From JBBIMS01 sp964531645 (GTDB lineage Bacteria > Acidobacteriota > Aminicenantia > JBFLYD01 > JBBIMS01), in assembly GCA_964531645.1 (NCBI GenBank), contig CAZHEF010000009.1, positions 1 to 64,000 on the forward strand: a stretch of 64,000 nt of DNA, in the 5' to 3' direction. The position numbers and the translations under genes are program-made. The notes beneath the pieces were generated by a model. It ran no database searches. It was not told the origin of the DNA and saw only the letters and a list, made by a program, of their open reading frames with translations. This document shows positions 50,469 to 58,479 of the stretch, piece by piece; the stretch's first letter is position 1, and each line of letters begins with the position of its first letter.

Positions 50469-51062
50469 TTAAGTATATCCCTTTACAAGTTTTGCAACTG
50501 TAGCTTTAACTATTGCCTCCATGGTCTCAAAAACCCCAACTCCCTTTACTGCCACAGCCTCGAAATAGGGTTCATTTTTAAGTCTTAAACTCTTCAACAT
50601 TTCCTCCACAGTCATAATTTTTGGGAGATCCCTTTTATTTAACTGGAGAACATAAGGAATTTCAGCGAGATTGTATCCATACTCTTTAAGGTTTTCCATT
50701 AAATTCTCAACGCTTTCGAGATTAGCATCTGACCTATCCAATTGTGAATCTGCGACAAAAACAAGTCCATCAACCCCTTTCAAGACAAGTTTCCTTGTTG
50801 CATTGTAGTAGACCTGACCTGGGACAGTGTAAAAATGACATCTCACTTTATATCCACCCTTTAAAGTTCCTATGTCAAGGGGTAAAAAATCAAAAAAAAG
50901 TGTCCTGTCAGTTTCTGTTGGTAGTGTGACAAGGGGTCCCTTTCTATGATGGTCAAGATGATTGTGAATATATTGTAAATTTGTTGTTTTTCCTCCAAGC
51001 CCTGGACCGTAATAAACTATTTTAAGATGAATCTCCTTTGTAAAATTGTTTATGAAGGGCAT
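50469..51062 (-). CDS. mglA: MglA-type small GTPase
   Basis: MglA is a Ras-like GTPase that controls cell polarity and motility in Myxococcus and is found in many bacteria. The 197 residues show IVYYGPGLGGKTTNLQYI (Walker A, residues ~17-31), TLPTETDRTLFFDFLPLD (switch I region), HFYTVPGQVYYNATRKLVLKGVDGLVFVADS (switch II with VPGQ in place of DTPG-type motifs, as in MglA) and LQLNKRDLP. It lies 3 nt after its partner mglB. No motility or pili genes are in the window, so its output here is unknown. Confidence 0.94.
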   Translation of the reverse strand: MPFINNFTKEIHLKIVYYGPGLGGKTTNLQYIHNHLDHHRKGPLVTLPTETDRTLFFDFLPLDIGTLKGGYKVRCHFYTVPGQVYYNATRKLVLKGVDGLVFVADSQLDRSDANLESVENLMENLKEYGYNLAEIPYVLQLNKRDLPKIMTVEEMLKSLRLKNEPYFEAVAVKGVGVFETMEAIVKATVAKLVKGYT

Positions 51063-51065
51063 GGA

Positions 51066-51557
51066 CTATCTGCCTTTAAATAATTTTTCTATGTCTTCAT
51101 CAGTTATCTCGGAGAGGGGTGGAGGGGCATCTGGTAGTTCTCCTCTTTCCTTTTTCTTCTGGATGTTCTCAAAAACAGCATTTAGCTCCGAGGAAGCCTT
51201 TTTTACCCTTAACCTTACAAGTCCAAGGGATGTCTTTTCATCAAAGATGACTCCAAGTATAATGTGATTTCCGATGGGAGATATGTGCATGTTCTCCCTC
51301 TCTCCTTCATGGAAAAGGGAATGGAATCCTTTTGAGCCAAGGAGTTTTGCAAGACTATCTGTGGCAGCTACATTTCCAGCGGTTAAGGAGGCAAGGGCTG
51401 TTGAGTCAAGCTCGTCAAGATCTCCTATAATTGCTATTGCCTGACCATTTCTATCAGCAATAAATACGAGCCTTGAGTTGGATTCTTCCTTTAGTCGTGA
51501 GAGTATTTTCCTTATTTCGTGATATTCTTCATCATAGAGAATAAAAATATCTTCCAT
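51066..51557 (-). CDS. mglB: Roadblock/LC7 domain protein (MglB-like)
   Basis: MglB is the GTPase-activating partner of MglA. The 163-residue sequence carries one roadblock/LC7 domain (residues ~10-125): LKEESNSRLVFIADRNGQAIAIIGDLDELDSTALASLTAGNVAATDSLAKLLG, then ISPIGNHIILGVIFDEKTSLGLVRLRVKKA. A charged, proline-containing tail follows (KKKERGELPDAPPPLSEI), unlike compact roadblock proteins; similar tails occur in MglB homologues. It precedes mglA directly, and the two are the only genes of this unit. The nearest gene upstream, porB, faces the same way with a 45-nt gap. Confidence 0.9.
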   Translation of the reverse strand: MEDIFILYDEEYHEIRKILSRLKEESNSRLVFIADRNGQAIAIIGDLDELDSTALASLTAGNVAATDSLAKLLGSKGFHSLFHEGERENMHISPIGNHIILGVIFDEKTSLGLVRLRVKKASSELNAVFENIQKKKERGELPDAPPPLSEITDEDIEKLFKGR

Positions 51558-51601
51558 TCTTTTTACATTTTAAATTAAATTTTATTTCAAGTAAAATAAA
51601 T

Positions 51602-52522
51602 CTAAATTGTTGTTAACTTTTTAAGATACTCCCAATCATCGTCAAATTTCTTTTGAATTTCTTCAAGAAGCCATCGATTTTGCTCTTTAAAAAGATGAGA
51701 GAATCTTCCCTGCATCTTGAACCATTCTTCGACAGGTTTCTTCTCCTTAGGGAAATAAGTTATTTTAAATTTCCCATTCTCATACTCCCACAGGGGCCAT
51801 ATGCAGGTATCAACTGCAAGTTGAGTTATTCTAACTGTATCCTCTGTGTTATATTTCCATTCGGTCGGGCAAGCAGTTAGAACATTTAAAAATGCAGGAC
51901 CTTTTGCTTCAAAAGCCTTTTTTGCCTTATTGTAAAGATCCTGCCAGCGGGATGGGGCAGATTGACCAACATAGGAGACATTATGGGCAGAGATTATTCT
52001 GGAGAGATCCTTTCTCCACTGGAGTTTACCAGGCAAGACAGAACCAACAGGAGAAGTGGTTGTTGATGCGCCCTTAGGAGTTGCAGATGACCTCTGTCCA
52101 CCTGTGTTAGCATAAACCTGATTGTCATAGCAGAGATAAACCATCCTGTGTCCCCTCTCCATTGCTCCAGAGAGAGCCTGAAAACCTATGTCGTAGGTTC
52201 CGCCATCTCCACCAATGGCAAGGAAATTTATCTCTTCATTTATTTTTCCTCTCTTTTCAAACGCTCTATAAGCAGTCTCAACTCCAGCCACTGTAGCTGC
52301 CGCATTTTCAAAGGCAGAGTGAATCCATGGAATTCTCCACGATGTATAAGGGAACATTGTTGAGCAAACTTCAAGGCACCCAGTGGCATTTGCAACAACC
52401 ACTGGAGCTTCCGATGCCCTCAAAACAAATCTTAAAATAAGAGGGATACTGCATCCAGGGCACAAACCGTGTCCAGAAACAAATCTATCTTCTAATTTTG
52501 CAAGATCTTTTAAAGCTACCAT
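51602..52522 (-). CDS. porB: Pyruvate:ferredoxin oxidoreductase, beta subunit
   Basis: The subunit carries thiamine diphosphate and one [4Fe-4S] cluster of the enzyme that oxidises pyruvate to acetyl-CoA and CO2. The 306 residues contain GHGLCPGCSIPLILR and ANATGCLEVCSTMFP (cluster Cys residues), HSAFENAAATVAGVE, IGGDGGTYDIGFQALSGAMERGH (thiamine GDG motif), YDNQVYANTGGQRSSATP and LTACPTEW with a further Cys. AAGGAGAG precedes the start. It lies last in the order porC-porD-porA-porB and follows porA by ~11 nt. Presence of this four-subunit form fits anaerobic metabolism. Confidence 0.95.
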   Translation of the reverse strand: MVALKDLAKLEDRFVSGHGLCPGCSIPLILRFVLRASEAPVVVANATGCLEVCSTMFPYTSWRIPWIHSAFENAAATVAGVETAYRAFEKRGKINEEINFLAIGGDGGTYDIGFQALSGAMERGHRMVYLCYDNQVYANTGGQRSSATPKGASTTTSPVGSVLPGKLQWRKDLSRIISAHNVSYVGQSAPSRWQDLYNKAKKAFEAKGPAFLNVLTACPTEWKYNTEDTVRITQLAVDTCIWPLWEYENGKFKITYFPKEKKPVEEWFKMQGRFSHLFKEQNRWLLEEIQKKFDDDWEYLKKLTTI

Positions 52523-52533
52523 TTTTCTCTCCT

Positions 52534-53715
52534 TTACTCTCTAAGATTCAAATAATTTATAAGCTCCCCCTTCCAGCCTCTCTTGAGAGATTCTCCCAGC
52601 TTGGAAAAAGCTTCTGAAATATTTTCCATTGTCACATCCCTTCCACCAAGTCCGTAAATAAAGTTCAAAACTTTTGGTCTTTTATCCAACTGGTAGAGAG
52701 CAGATCTTATCTCTGTAAAGAGGGAGGCCCCAAAACCACCAGGGCTTGTTGATCTGTCCATGACTCCGACAGCTTTAGCTCCTTTTAAAGCCTCTGTAAG
52801 TTCGTTATAGGGGAAAGGTCTTAGAACCCTTAACTTTAACATTCCAACTTTTTTTCCCTCCTCTCTCAAAGCATCCACAACTGTCCTGGCTGTTCCTGCT
52901 GCAGAGCCCATTACTACCATTACAAACTCAGCGTCATCAACCTTGTAATTTTCAAAGAAATCATATTCCCTTCCAAATTTCTCTCCAAACTCCTTTCCAA
53001 CTTTCCTGATAACCTCTCTTGACTTCTCAATACCTTCAATTTGACTTCGTTTCATCTCGAAGTAGTAATCAGTGAAAACAATTGAACCTATTGTTACAGG
53101 ATTTTTTATATTGAGAAGAGAAATTGGAGGATTGTATTCTCCTATGAATTTTTTGACTTCATTATCTTCTTCCACAATAACATTCTCTGCTGAATGGCTT
53201 GTGACAAATCCATCAAAACCAACAAGAACAGGGGTTCTAACATCAGGATGCTCTGCAATCCTAATTGCCTGAATCGTATTGTCGTATGCTTCCTGAGGAT
53301 TTTCTGAATAAAGCTGAATCCAACCTGAATCCCTTGCGCCAAAGGTGTCGGAGTGGTCACCGTGAATATTTATGGGAGCACTCAAAGCTCTACAAGCAAC
53401 TGCCGTTACAATTGGAAGCCGCAATCCAGCAGCAATATAAAGGAGTTCCCACATAAGAGCGAGCCCCTGAGATGCAGTTACAGTAACAACCCTTGCTCCA
53501 GCGGAAGATGCACCAATACACATGCTCATGGCACTGTGCTCTGATTCAGGACATACATATTCTGATTTGATAATTCCATCCGCAACAAACTGTGCTACAT
53601 ATTGAACTGCTGCTGTCGATGGAGTGATTGGATATGCAGCTACAACATCAGGCTCTATCTGCCTTATTGCTTCAGCTACTGAAGCATTACCTGTTAAAAT
53701 TGTCGATTTCCTCAT
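52534..53715 (-). CDS. porA: Pyruvate:ferredoxin oxidoreductase, alpha subunit
   Basis: This is the 393-residue alpha subunit. It begins TGNASVAEAIRQIEPDVVAAYPITPSTAAVQYVAQF, the domain that shapes the thiamine site, with the conserved YPITPST. PESEHSAMSMCIGASSAGARVVTVTASQGLALMWE and the GDHSDTFGARDSGW substrate loop follow. The C-terminal half contains VMVVMGSAAGTARTVVDALREEGKKVGMLKLRVLRPFP, the second domain of 2-oxoacid ferredoxin oxidoreductases. Its specificity for pyruvate is inferred from the separate-subunit PorCDAB layout; a related 2-oxoacid is possible. The gene is transcribed from upstream porC and lies between porD and porB. Confidence 0.95.
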   Translation of the reverse strand: MRKSTILTGNASVAEAIRQIEPDVVAAYPITPSTAAVQYVAQFVADGIIKSEYVCPESEHSAMSMCIGASSAGARVVTVTASQGLALMWELLYIAAGLRLPIVTAVACRALSAPINIHGDHSDTFGARDSGWIQLYSENPQEAYDNTIQAIRIAEHPDVRTPVLVGFDGFVTSHSAENVIVEEDNEVKKFIGEYNPPISLLNIKNPVTIGSIVFTDYYFEMKRSQIEGIEKSREVIRKVGKEFGEKFGREYDFFENYKVDDAEFVMVVMGSAAGTARTVVDALREEGKKVGMLKLRVLRPFPYNELTEALKGAKAVGVMDRSTSPGGFGASLFTEIRSALYQLDKRPKVLNFIYGLGGRDVTMENISEAFSKLGESLKRGWKGELINYLNLRE

Positions 53716-53727
53716 TTCCTTCTCCTT

Positions 53728-54021
53728 TCAGAGGGAAATCTCCTCAGTAACCATTTCCAGGGACTTTGGTTTTGTCGGACATTCAACGATACAGATTCCA
53801 CAACCTTTGCAATAATCATAGTTGATCCCTTTCATCTTTCCATCCTCAACAATCATTGCTGAATCCGGGCAGAAAGCCCAGCAGAAAAGACAATGAATGC
53901 AGGTTTCAGAATGAAAGAGGGGTTTTTCAGCAGAACGAAATGTCCCTGTCTTATTCTTTAAAGAATTACCAGCCTCAGGATTTACAGTTCCTATGTGTAA
54001 TTGTTGCCATCCTAATTTCAT
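53728..54021 (-). CDS. porD: Pyruvate:ferredoxin oxidoreductase, delta (ferredoxin) subunit
   Basis: This is a 97-residue protein with two [4Fe-4S] ferredoxin motifs, CIHCLFCWAFCP near residue 41 and CKGCGICIVECP near residue 71. It carries electrons from the thiamine site to external ferredoxin. The N-terminal ~35 residues (HIGTVNPEAGNSLKNKTGTFRSAEKP) are the typical PorD extension that packs on the complex. Its start overlaps the porC stop by 4 nt, and it is followed by porA. Confidence 0.95.
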   Translation of the reverse strand: MKLGWQQLHIGTVNPEAGNSLKNKTGTFRSAEKPLFHSETCIHCLFCWAFCPDSAMIVEDGKMKGINYDYCKGCGICIVECPTKPKSLEMVTEEISL

Positions 54022-54599
54022 GATCCTTTTACCTCCTTGTAAGCTCTTTCAATTGTCCGTAGATTAGCCTCCACAATCTCTCTCTTTAGCTTCTTCTCAA
54101 GGGAAGCACGCACTCTTTCCTTGAGTTTCTCCATATCCATCATACCTGTAGCCTTAAACAGAGCAGCAAGCATTGGAATATTGGGAATCGGCCTTCCTAT
54201 CTCTTCATTAGCAATTTTGTAGGCATCAATGGAGTAAACACTTCTTGGATGGAGTTTGAGCTTCTCCTTTATGTAGGCAGGATCAAGGGTGGAATTGGCA
54301 ATTATAATTCCGTCATCTGGAATTCCTTCAGCAAAGTTTATAAGACCGAGAAGAGTTGGATCAGTAACAACGACAATTTTCGGATTTGTAATTTCCTGAT
54401 GAATTGTTATTAGTTTTGAACTTATCCTGTTGTAAGCAGAGATGGGTGCTCCTCTTTTCTCTGCTCCAAAATTCGGGAATGCTTGAACATATTTCCCTTC
54501 ATGGACAAGGATCTCAGCCAGGGTCTCAGCAGCAGTGACAACACCCTGACCAGCTCTCCCATGCCATCGAATTTCTAAGATATCATGATTCCTTGACAT
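54018..54599 (-). CDS. porC: Pyruvate:ferredoxin oxidoreductase, gamma subunit
   Basis: The 193-residue gamma subunit begins MSRNHDILEIRWHGRAGQGVVTAAETLAEI, where GRAGQG is the CoA-binding glycine-rich motif of this domain. It continues with FPNFGAEKRGAPISAYNRIS, DPTLL and DDGIIIANSTLD. ATG 54599 is chosen because AGGAGG stands directly before it at good distance; the open frame continues seven codons further upstream without a site. It is the first gene of porCDAB. The promoter has not been identified with confidence. Confidence 0.95.
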   Translation of the reverse strand: MSRNHDILEIRWHGRAGQGVVTAAETLAEILVHEGKYVQAFPNFGAEKRGAPISAYNRISSKLITIHQEITNPKIVVVTDPTLLGLINFAEGIPDDGIIIANSTLDPAYIKEKLKLHPRSVYSIDAYKIANEEIGRPIPNIPMLAALFKATGMMDMEKLKERVRASLEKKLKREIVEANLRTIERAYKEVKGS

Positions 54600-54725
54600 A
54601 ATACCTCCTAAAAAATTCATTTTAAATCACATGGGAAAAAGTTTCAAATATGATGATTTTTGACCATTTTATTTTGATTTTTTCTGGTTTTTGTGCGAAA
54701 ATAAATTATGGAGGTAGTGAAAGAA

Positions 54726-54854
54726 ATGAAAGAAATCGGGAAATCTCTTCTTCTTCTGGTTCTTTTAACATCAACTTTCTTTTTAGGTATATGGGTAGGG
54801 AAGGAAAACCAGAAAAGAAAAATCCCTTATTTCCATGAAGAAGAGAGTATTTAA
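54726..54854 (+). CDS. Small single-span membrane protein
   Basis: A 42-codon frame, MKEIGKSLLLLVLLTSTFFLGIWVGKENQ..., has one clear transmembrane helix followed by a charged tail (KRKIPYFHEEESI). GGAGG at 54710-54714 precedes the ATG, though the spacing is long (~11 nt). Alternative in-frame starts are ATG 54708 and GTG 54717. The frame is different from that of the longer but improbable 54650 reading frame over the same bases. It lies between porC (divergent) and the FtsB-like gene. The layout of Met-Lys-hydrophobic segment with a short charged tail is common for real small membrane proteins. No function can be assigned. Confidence 0.4.
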   Translation: MKEIGKSLLLLVLLTSTFFLGIWVGKENQKRKIPYFHEEESI

Positions 54855-55006
54855 TATAGAAGCGAGACAGTCAAAAGACCTTATATAAAGTGTCATTTCC
54901 AATGGATGGTTTCTTGATTTAGCAGTATCAAGAAGATACAGAAAAGAGCAATAATTAAAAAACTGTGTTAGTGTGAGCAGTGATTCTTGAGTTCACTTCA
55001 ACCTTG

Positions 55007-55035
55007 TTGAATTTAATTCATTTATATGGTAAAAA
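55007..55035 (+). promoter_or_regulatory. Promoter of the ftsB-like gene, apparently leaderless
   Basis: TTGAAT (55007-55012), 17 nt and TAAAAA (55030-55035), then 7 nt to ATG 55043. The predicted transcription start is at or 1 nt before the ATG. No Shine-Dalgarno is present. Confidence 0.55.
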
Positions 55036-55042
55036 TTAAGCA

Positions 55043-55354
55043 ATGGAGAAGTTGAACAGAAAGAAGAAGTTTTTGATTTTTATATTAGGCGCTTTTCTTT
55101 ATATTCTAATTCTCACATTTCTTTTCGAAAGAAGAGGATTGATCGATGTTCTAAATTCAAGAAAGGAGCTTTTGAGCCTTCAAAAGGAAGTGAAAACCCT
55201 CAAAGAAAAAAAGGAAAGACTGGAGTGGGAAATTAAAATTTTAAAGGAAAATCCTAAATCAATTGAAGAAGTAGCAAGAAAAGAACTTGGTTTTGTCTAT
55301 CCTGATGAAATCATTGTTTTCATTGATGAAAAATATTTAAAATTTCAGAAATGA
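55043..55354 (+). CDS. FtsB/DivIC-family cell division protein
   Basis: The protein is 103 residues and bitopic. The N-terminal tail (MEKLNRKKK) is followed by a transmembrane helix (FLIFILGAFLYILILTFLF). A coiled coil of ~40 residues comes next (ELLSLQKEVKTLKEKKERLEWEIKIL), ending in NPKSIEEVARKELGFVYPDEIIVFI. The last block matches the family signature IEEIARKELGMVKPGEI, which marks FtsB/DivIC septum-formation initiators that bridge FtsQ and FtsL. The stop overlaps the following helicase gene by 4 nt (ATGA), so the two are co-transcribed. Confidence 0.88.
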   Translation: MEKLNRKKKFLIFILGAFLYILILTFLFERRGLIDVLNSRKELLSLQKEVKTLKEKKERLEWEIKILKENPKSIEEVARKELGFVYPDEIIVFIDEKYLKFQK

Positions 55355-58254
55355 GGCAGGGGACCCTGGACTTTTATTCAATGGAGGAAGAACTTCTCGA
55401 TGGATTGAATGAAGAGCAGAAAGAAGCTGTCAAATTTGGCGAAGGTCCCTGTCTTGTTGTTGCAGGAGCAGGAACAGGAAAAACCCTCGTAATCACAAGG
55501 AGAATAGCTTATCTAATAACAAAAAAAATCTGTAAACCTGAGGAAATCCTTGCTTTGACTTTCACTGAAAAAGCTGCAAGAGAGATGGAAGAAAGGGTAG
55601 ACAAACTTGTCCCATACACTTATTCCTATTCCCAGATAAGCACCTTCAACTCATTTGGGGAGACAATTTTGAAGGAGTATTTCATGGAGCTTGGCTTTCC
55701 TTTAAATTTCAAGCTTCTTGATGAAATTGGGCAGGCAATATTTTTAAGGGAAAAACTCTTTGACCTTCCCTTAAAACACTTCAGACCCCTTGGGAATCCA
55801 GCATCTCATATAGAGAAAATTCTTGAATTTATAAAAAGGGCAAAACAGGAAGACATCACTGCTGAAGAGTATCTTGAGTGGGCAAAAAGGAGACTCTCCG
55901 AATGTGAAGATGAGGCGGAACGAGAGGAAATTGAGAAACATATTGAAGTGGCTGAGACATGGAAAAAATATAAGGAACTCATGGAAAAGGAAGGAAAGAT
56001 TGATTTCGAGGATCAGATATGGTTACTTGTTAGACTCCTTGAGAAGAAACCATCCATATTAGATGCTCTTCAGAAAAGATATAGATTCATACTCGTCGAC
56101 GAATTTCAGGATACAAATTATATTCAGTTTAAACTTTTAAGGATGCTATCGGAGAAGCATCGAAACATAATGGTTGTTGGAGACGATGACCAGAGTATTT
56201 ACAAATTCAGAGGCGCAGCAATTACAAACATTTTAAACTTCCTGGATTATTTTCCCGATGCAAAGAGAATATTCTTGAAAAAAAATTACAGATCAGTCTC
56301 TCCAGTTCTTGAGTGTGCATACAGATTGATAAAATTTAACAATCCGAATCGTCTGGAGGCAAAATACAATTTCTCAAAGGAACTTGAACCTGTTAGAAAG
56401 GATGGGAAAAATCCTGTTAGATTTATTTATAAAAGTAATGAAGATGAAGAAGCAGAGACTGTCGCAGAAATAATAGAGAGGAAAATTAAAGAGAGGGTAA
56501 AGCTATCAGAAATTGCAATACTTGTTAGAAGGAATCAGGATGCAGAACCATATTTAAAAGCCTTTTCTGCGAGAGGTATCCCTTATAGATTCAGTGGCTC
56601 AAGGGGTTTATACTCCAAGCCAGAAATAAAAGCTATAATTTCCTTCATTAAATCCATAACAGATCCCATGGACAACATAGCCCATCTTTACCTTGCAACT
56701 TCAGAGGTTTACGGGTTATCCGGTGAGGATGCTGGAATTTGCCTCCATTTTGCAAAAAGGAGAAATGTCCCTCTTAGAAAGCTCTTCAAAAATGTTGCTG
56801 ATGGAAAAGGGCAACTATCGCTAAGCGAGGAAGGAGTTGAAATAATCAAGAGGGTTTATAACGATTTGGCAGAACTTTCCGGATTAATTTCAAGGGAAAA
56901 AGCAGAGTCGATTATTTATACTTTCCTTCAGGTAACTGGTTGGCTTAAAAAATTAGGCGAAAACCCCGACAATATCCTTAAAGTCCATAATATAGCAAAA
57001 TTTTTAAAAATAGTAAGGAATTTCACGGATTCCTCGCCTTCATCAGATCTTTTCACCTTTTCCAATTATCTTGACCTTCTTCAGGAGATGGGGGACAACC
57101 CTCCAACGGCTGAATCAGAGCCAGAGGAGGATTCAGTGAATGTTATGACTGTCCACAAAGCAAAAGGACTTGAATTTTCCATTGTTTTCATGGTTTCTCT
57201 TGTAATGGATAGATTTCCATGCAGGGATAGAGGAGATTTCCTTCCAATTCCTGATGAAATTCTCAAGGAAAAGATTCCTGAACCAGCGGATAAATACGAA
57301 GAAGAGAGAAGACTTTTCTTTGTAGGTATGACAAGGGCAAAAAATGAGCTTTATCTGTGTTCTGCCAAAAATTACAATGGCAAACAAAAAAGATTGTCCA
57401 AATTTGTTATTGAGGCTCTAAACCTTCCAAAGGAAGGGCTTCCTGAAGAGAAATCGAGTCCCTTAACAGGTATAAGCTCAGCAAAACCATCTCCTCCTGA
57501 AACAATTCCTAAAAGGAAAATACCAGAGATACTACCTCTAAGCTTTGATCAGGTAAATTCATATCTTGATTGTCCCCTTAAGTACAGGTTTCTTCATGTT
57601 GACAAAATTCCACCTCCTCCCCATCACGCTCTAACATTTGGAAGAGCAATTCATTTCACCATACGGGATTACTTAAAATTGAAAATTGGTGGCAAAAAGG
57701 TTCCTCCTGAGAAATTATTCGAGATTTACAAAAGTCACTGGGTCTCTGAAGGTTTCCTTGACAGAAGGCACGAGGAGATGAGATTTGAGGATGGAAAGAG
57801 AATGCTTGAAAATTTATGGAAGAAAGAAGAGACTTCAAAATCAGTCCCCACATATGTCGAAAAAGAATTCAAGATAAAAATTGATAGGGTTCAACTCATG
57901 GGTAGATGGGACAGAGTGGATCTGTATGAAGATGGAGCAATAATAATCGACTACAAAGCCTCAAGGATAAAAGATCAGAAATCAGCAGATAAAGAAATAA
58001 GAGGGAATCTTCAGCTCGCCCTTTATTGCTATTCTTTTGAGAGAATTTATAATAGAAGTGTTAAAGAGGTTCGCCTCTCTTATCTGGATTCAGGAATTGA
58101 AGGTATAGGAAAAAGAGAAGAGATAAAAATTGAGAAGGCTCTGGATGAATTAAAAAAGGTGGAAGAAAGGGTAAGAAACGAGAGATTTGAACCCACTCCC
58201 AGCTACTATGTCTGTGACCACTGCCCATTCAAAAGATATTGTCCTGCGTACTGA
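55351..58254 (+). CDS. UvrD/PcrA-type helicase fused to a RecB-family nuclease with an Fe-S cluster
   Basis: This is a 967-residue protein. Residues ~15-680 are an SF1A helicase: LNEEQKEAV, Walker A VVAGAGTGKT near 37-46, LTFTEKAAREMEERV, FILVDEFQDTN (motif II), VGDDDQSIYKFRGA, KNYRS, VMTVHKAKGLEFSIVFM and ERRLFFVGMTRAKNELYL (motif VI). Residues ~720-967 are a PD-(D/E)xK nuclease: FGRAIHFTIRDYL, GRWDRVDLYEDGAIIIDYKAS with the catalytic Asp and Lys, and four Cys (DCPLKYRF plus CDHCPFKRYCP) arranged as in AddB/Cas4-type iron-sulfur nucleases. This is a single-chain AddA-like helicase-nuclease. A role in double-strand break repair or DNA end processing is likely. The role of its partnership with the ftsB-like gene is unclear. 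Confidence 0.93.
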   Translation: MRQGTLDFYSMEEELLDGLNEEQKEAVKFGEGPCLVVAGAGTGKTLVITRRIAYLITKKICKPEEILALTFTEKAAREMEERVDKLVPYTYSYSQISTFNSFGETILKEYFMELGFPLNFKLLDEIGQAIFLREKLFDLPLKHFRPLGNPASHIEKILEFIKRAKQEDITAEEYLEWAKRRLSECEDEAEREEIEKHIEVAETWKKYKELMEKEGKIDFEDQIWLLVRLLEKKPSILDALQKRYRFILVDEFQDTNYIQFKLLRMLSEKHRNIMVVGDDDQSIYKFRGAAITNILNFLDYFPDAKRIFLKKNYRSVSPVLECAYRLIKFNNPNRLEAKYNFSKELEPVRKDGKNPVRFIYKSNEDEEAETVAEIIERKIKERVKLSEIAILVRRNQDAEPYLKAFSARGIPYRFSGSRGLYSKPEIKAIISFIKSITDPMDNIAHLYLATSEVYGLSGEDAGICLHFAKRRNVPLRKLFKNVADGKGQLSLSEEGVEIIKRVYNDLAELSGLISREKAESIIYTFLQVTGWLKKLGENPDNILKVHNIAKFLKIVRNFTDSSPSSDLFTFSNYLDLLQEMGDNPPTAESEPEEDSVNVMTVHKAKGLEFSIVFMVSLVMDRFPCRDRGDFLPIPDEILKEKIPEPADKYEEERRLFFVGMTRAKNELYLCSAKNYNGKQKRLSKFVIEALNLPKEGLPEEKSSPLTGISSAKPSPPETIPKRKIPEILPLSFDQVNSYLDCPLKYRFLHVDKIPPPPHHALTFGRAIHFTIRDYLKLKIGGKKVPPEKLFEIYKSHWVSEGFLDRRHEEMRFEDGKRMLENLWKKEETSKSVPTYVEKEFKIKIDRVQLMGRWDRVDLYEDGAIIIDYKASRIKDQKSADKEIRGNLQLALYCYSFERIYNRSVKEVRLSYLDSGIEGIGKREEIKIEKALDELKKVEERVRNERFEPTPSYYVCDHCPFKRYCPAY

Positions 58255-58257
58255 AAA

Positions 58258-58479
58258 ATGAAAATTTCTGTAAAAATAAAGCCAAATTCAAAAGAGTCAA
58301 AACTGGAAAAGAAAGGAGAAAATATTTTTTTGGTTTATGTTAAATCTCTACCTATTGAAAACAAGGCTAATCAGGAGCTTGTGGAGATAATTTCAGAGTA
58401 TTTCAATGTTCCGGAAAGTAAAGTTTCAATAGTATCTGGACTTCATTCAAAAAATAAAATCTTAGAGATAAAAGAATGA
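58258..58479 (+). CDS. DUF167 (YggU) family protein
   Basis: The protein has 73 residues and begins MKISVKIKPNSKESKLEKKG, with the central SLPIENKANQELVEIISEYFNVPESKVSIVSGLHSKNKILEI. This is the small alpha-beta DUF167/YggU family, whose function is not established. It starts 3 nt after the helicase stop and overlaps the PLP-enzyme gene by 4 nt, so it lies in the same operon. Its size matches homologues. It has no signal peptide or catalytic residues that I can point to. The family is often encoded next to yggS, yggT or division genes, which fits its position near an FtsB-like gene. Confidence 0.9.
   Translation: MKISVKIKPNSKESKLEKKGENIFLVYVKSLPIENKANQELVEIISEYFNVPESKVSIVSGLHSKNKILEIKE

Noticed and set aside
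54650..54838. 62-codon frame between porC and the ftsB-like gene
   Set aside because: The overlapping frame from 54708/54726 has a clear membrane helix and GGAGG, whereas this one has low-complexity sequence and no ribosome site.
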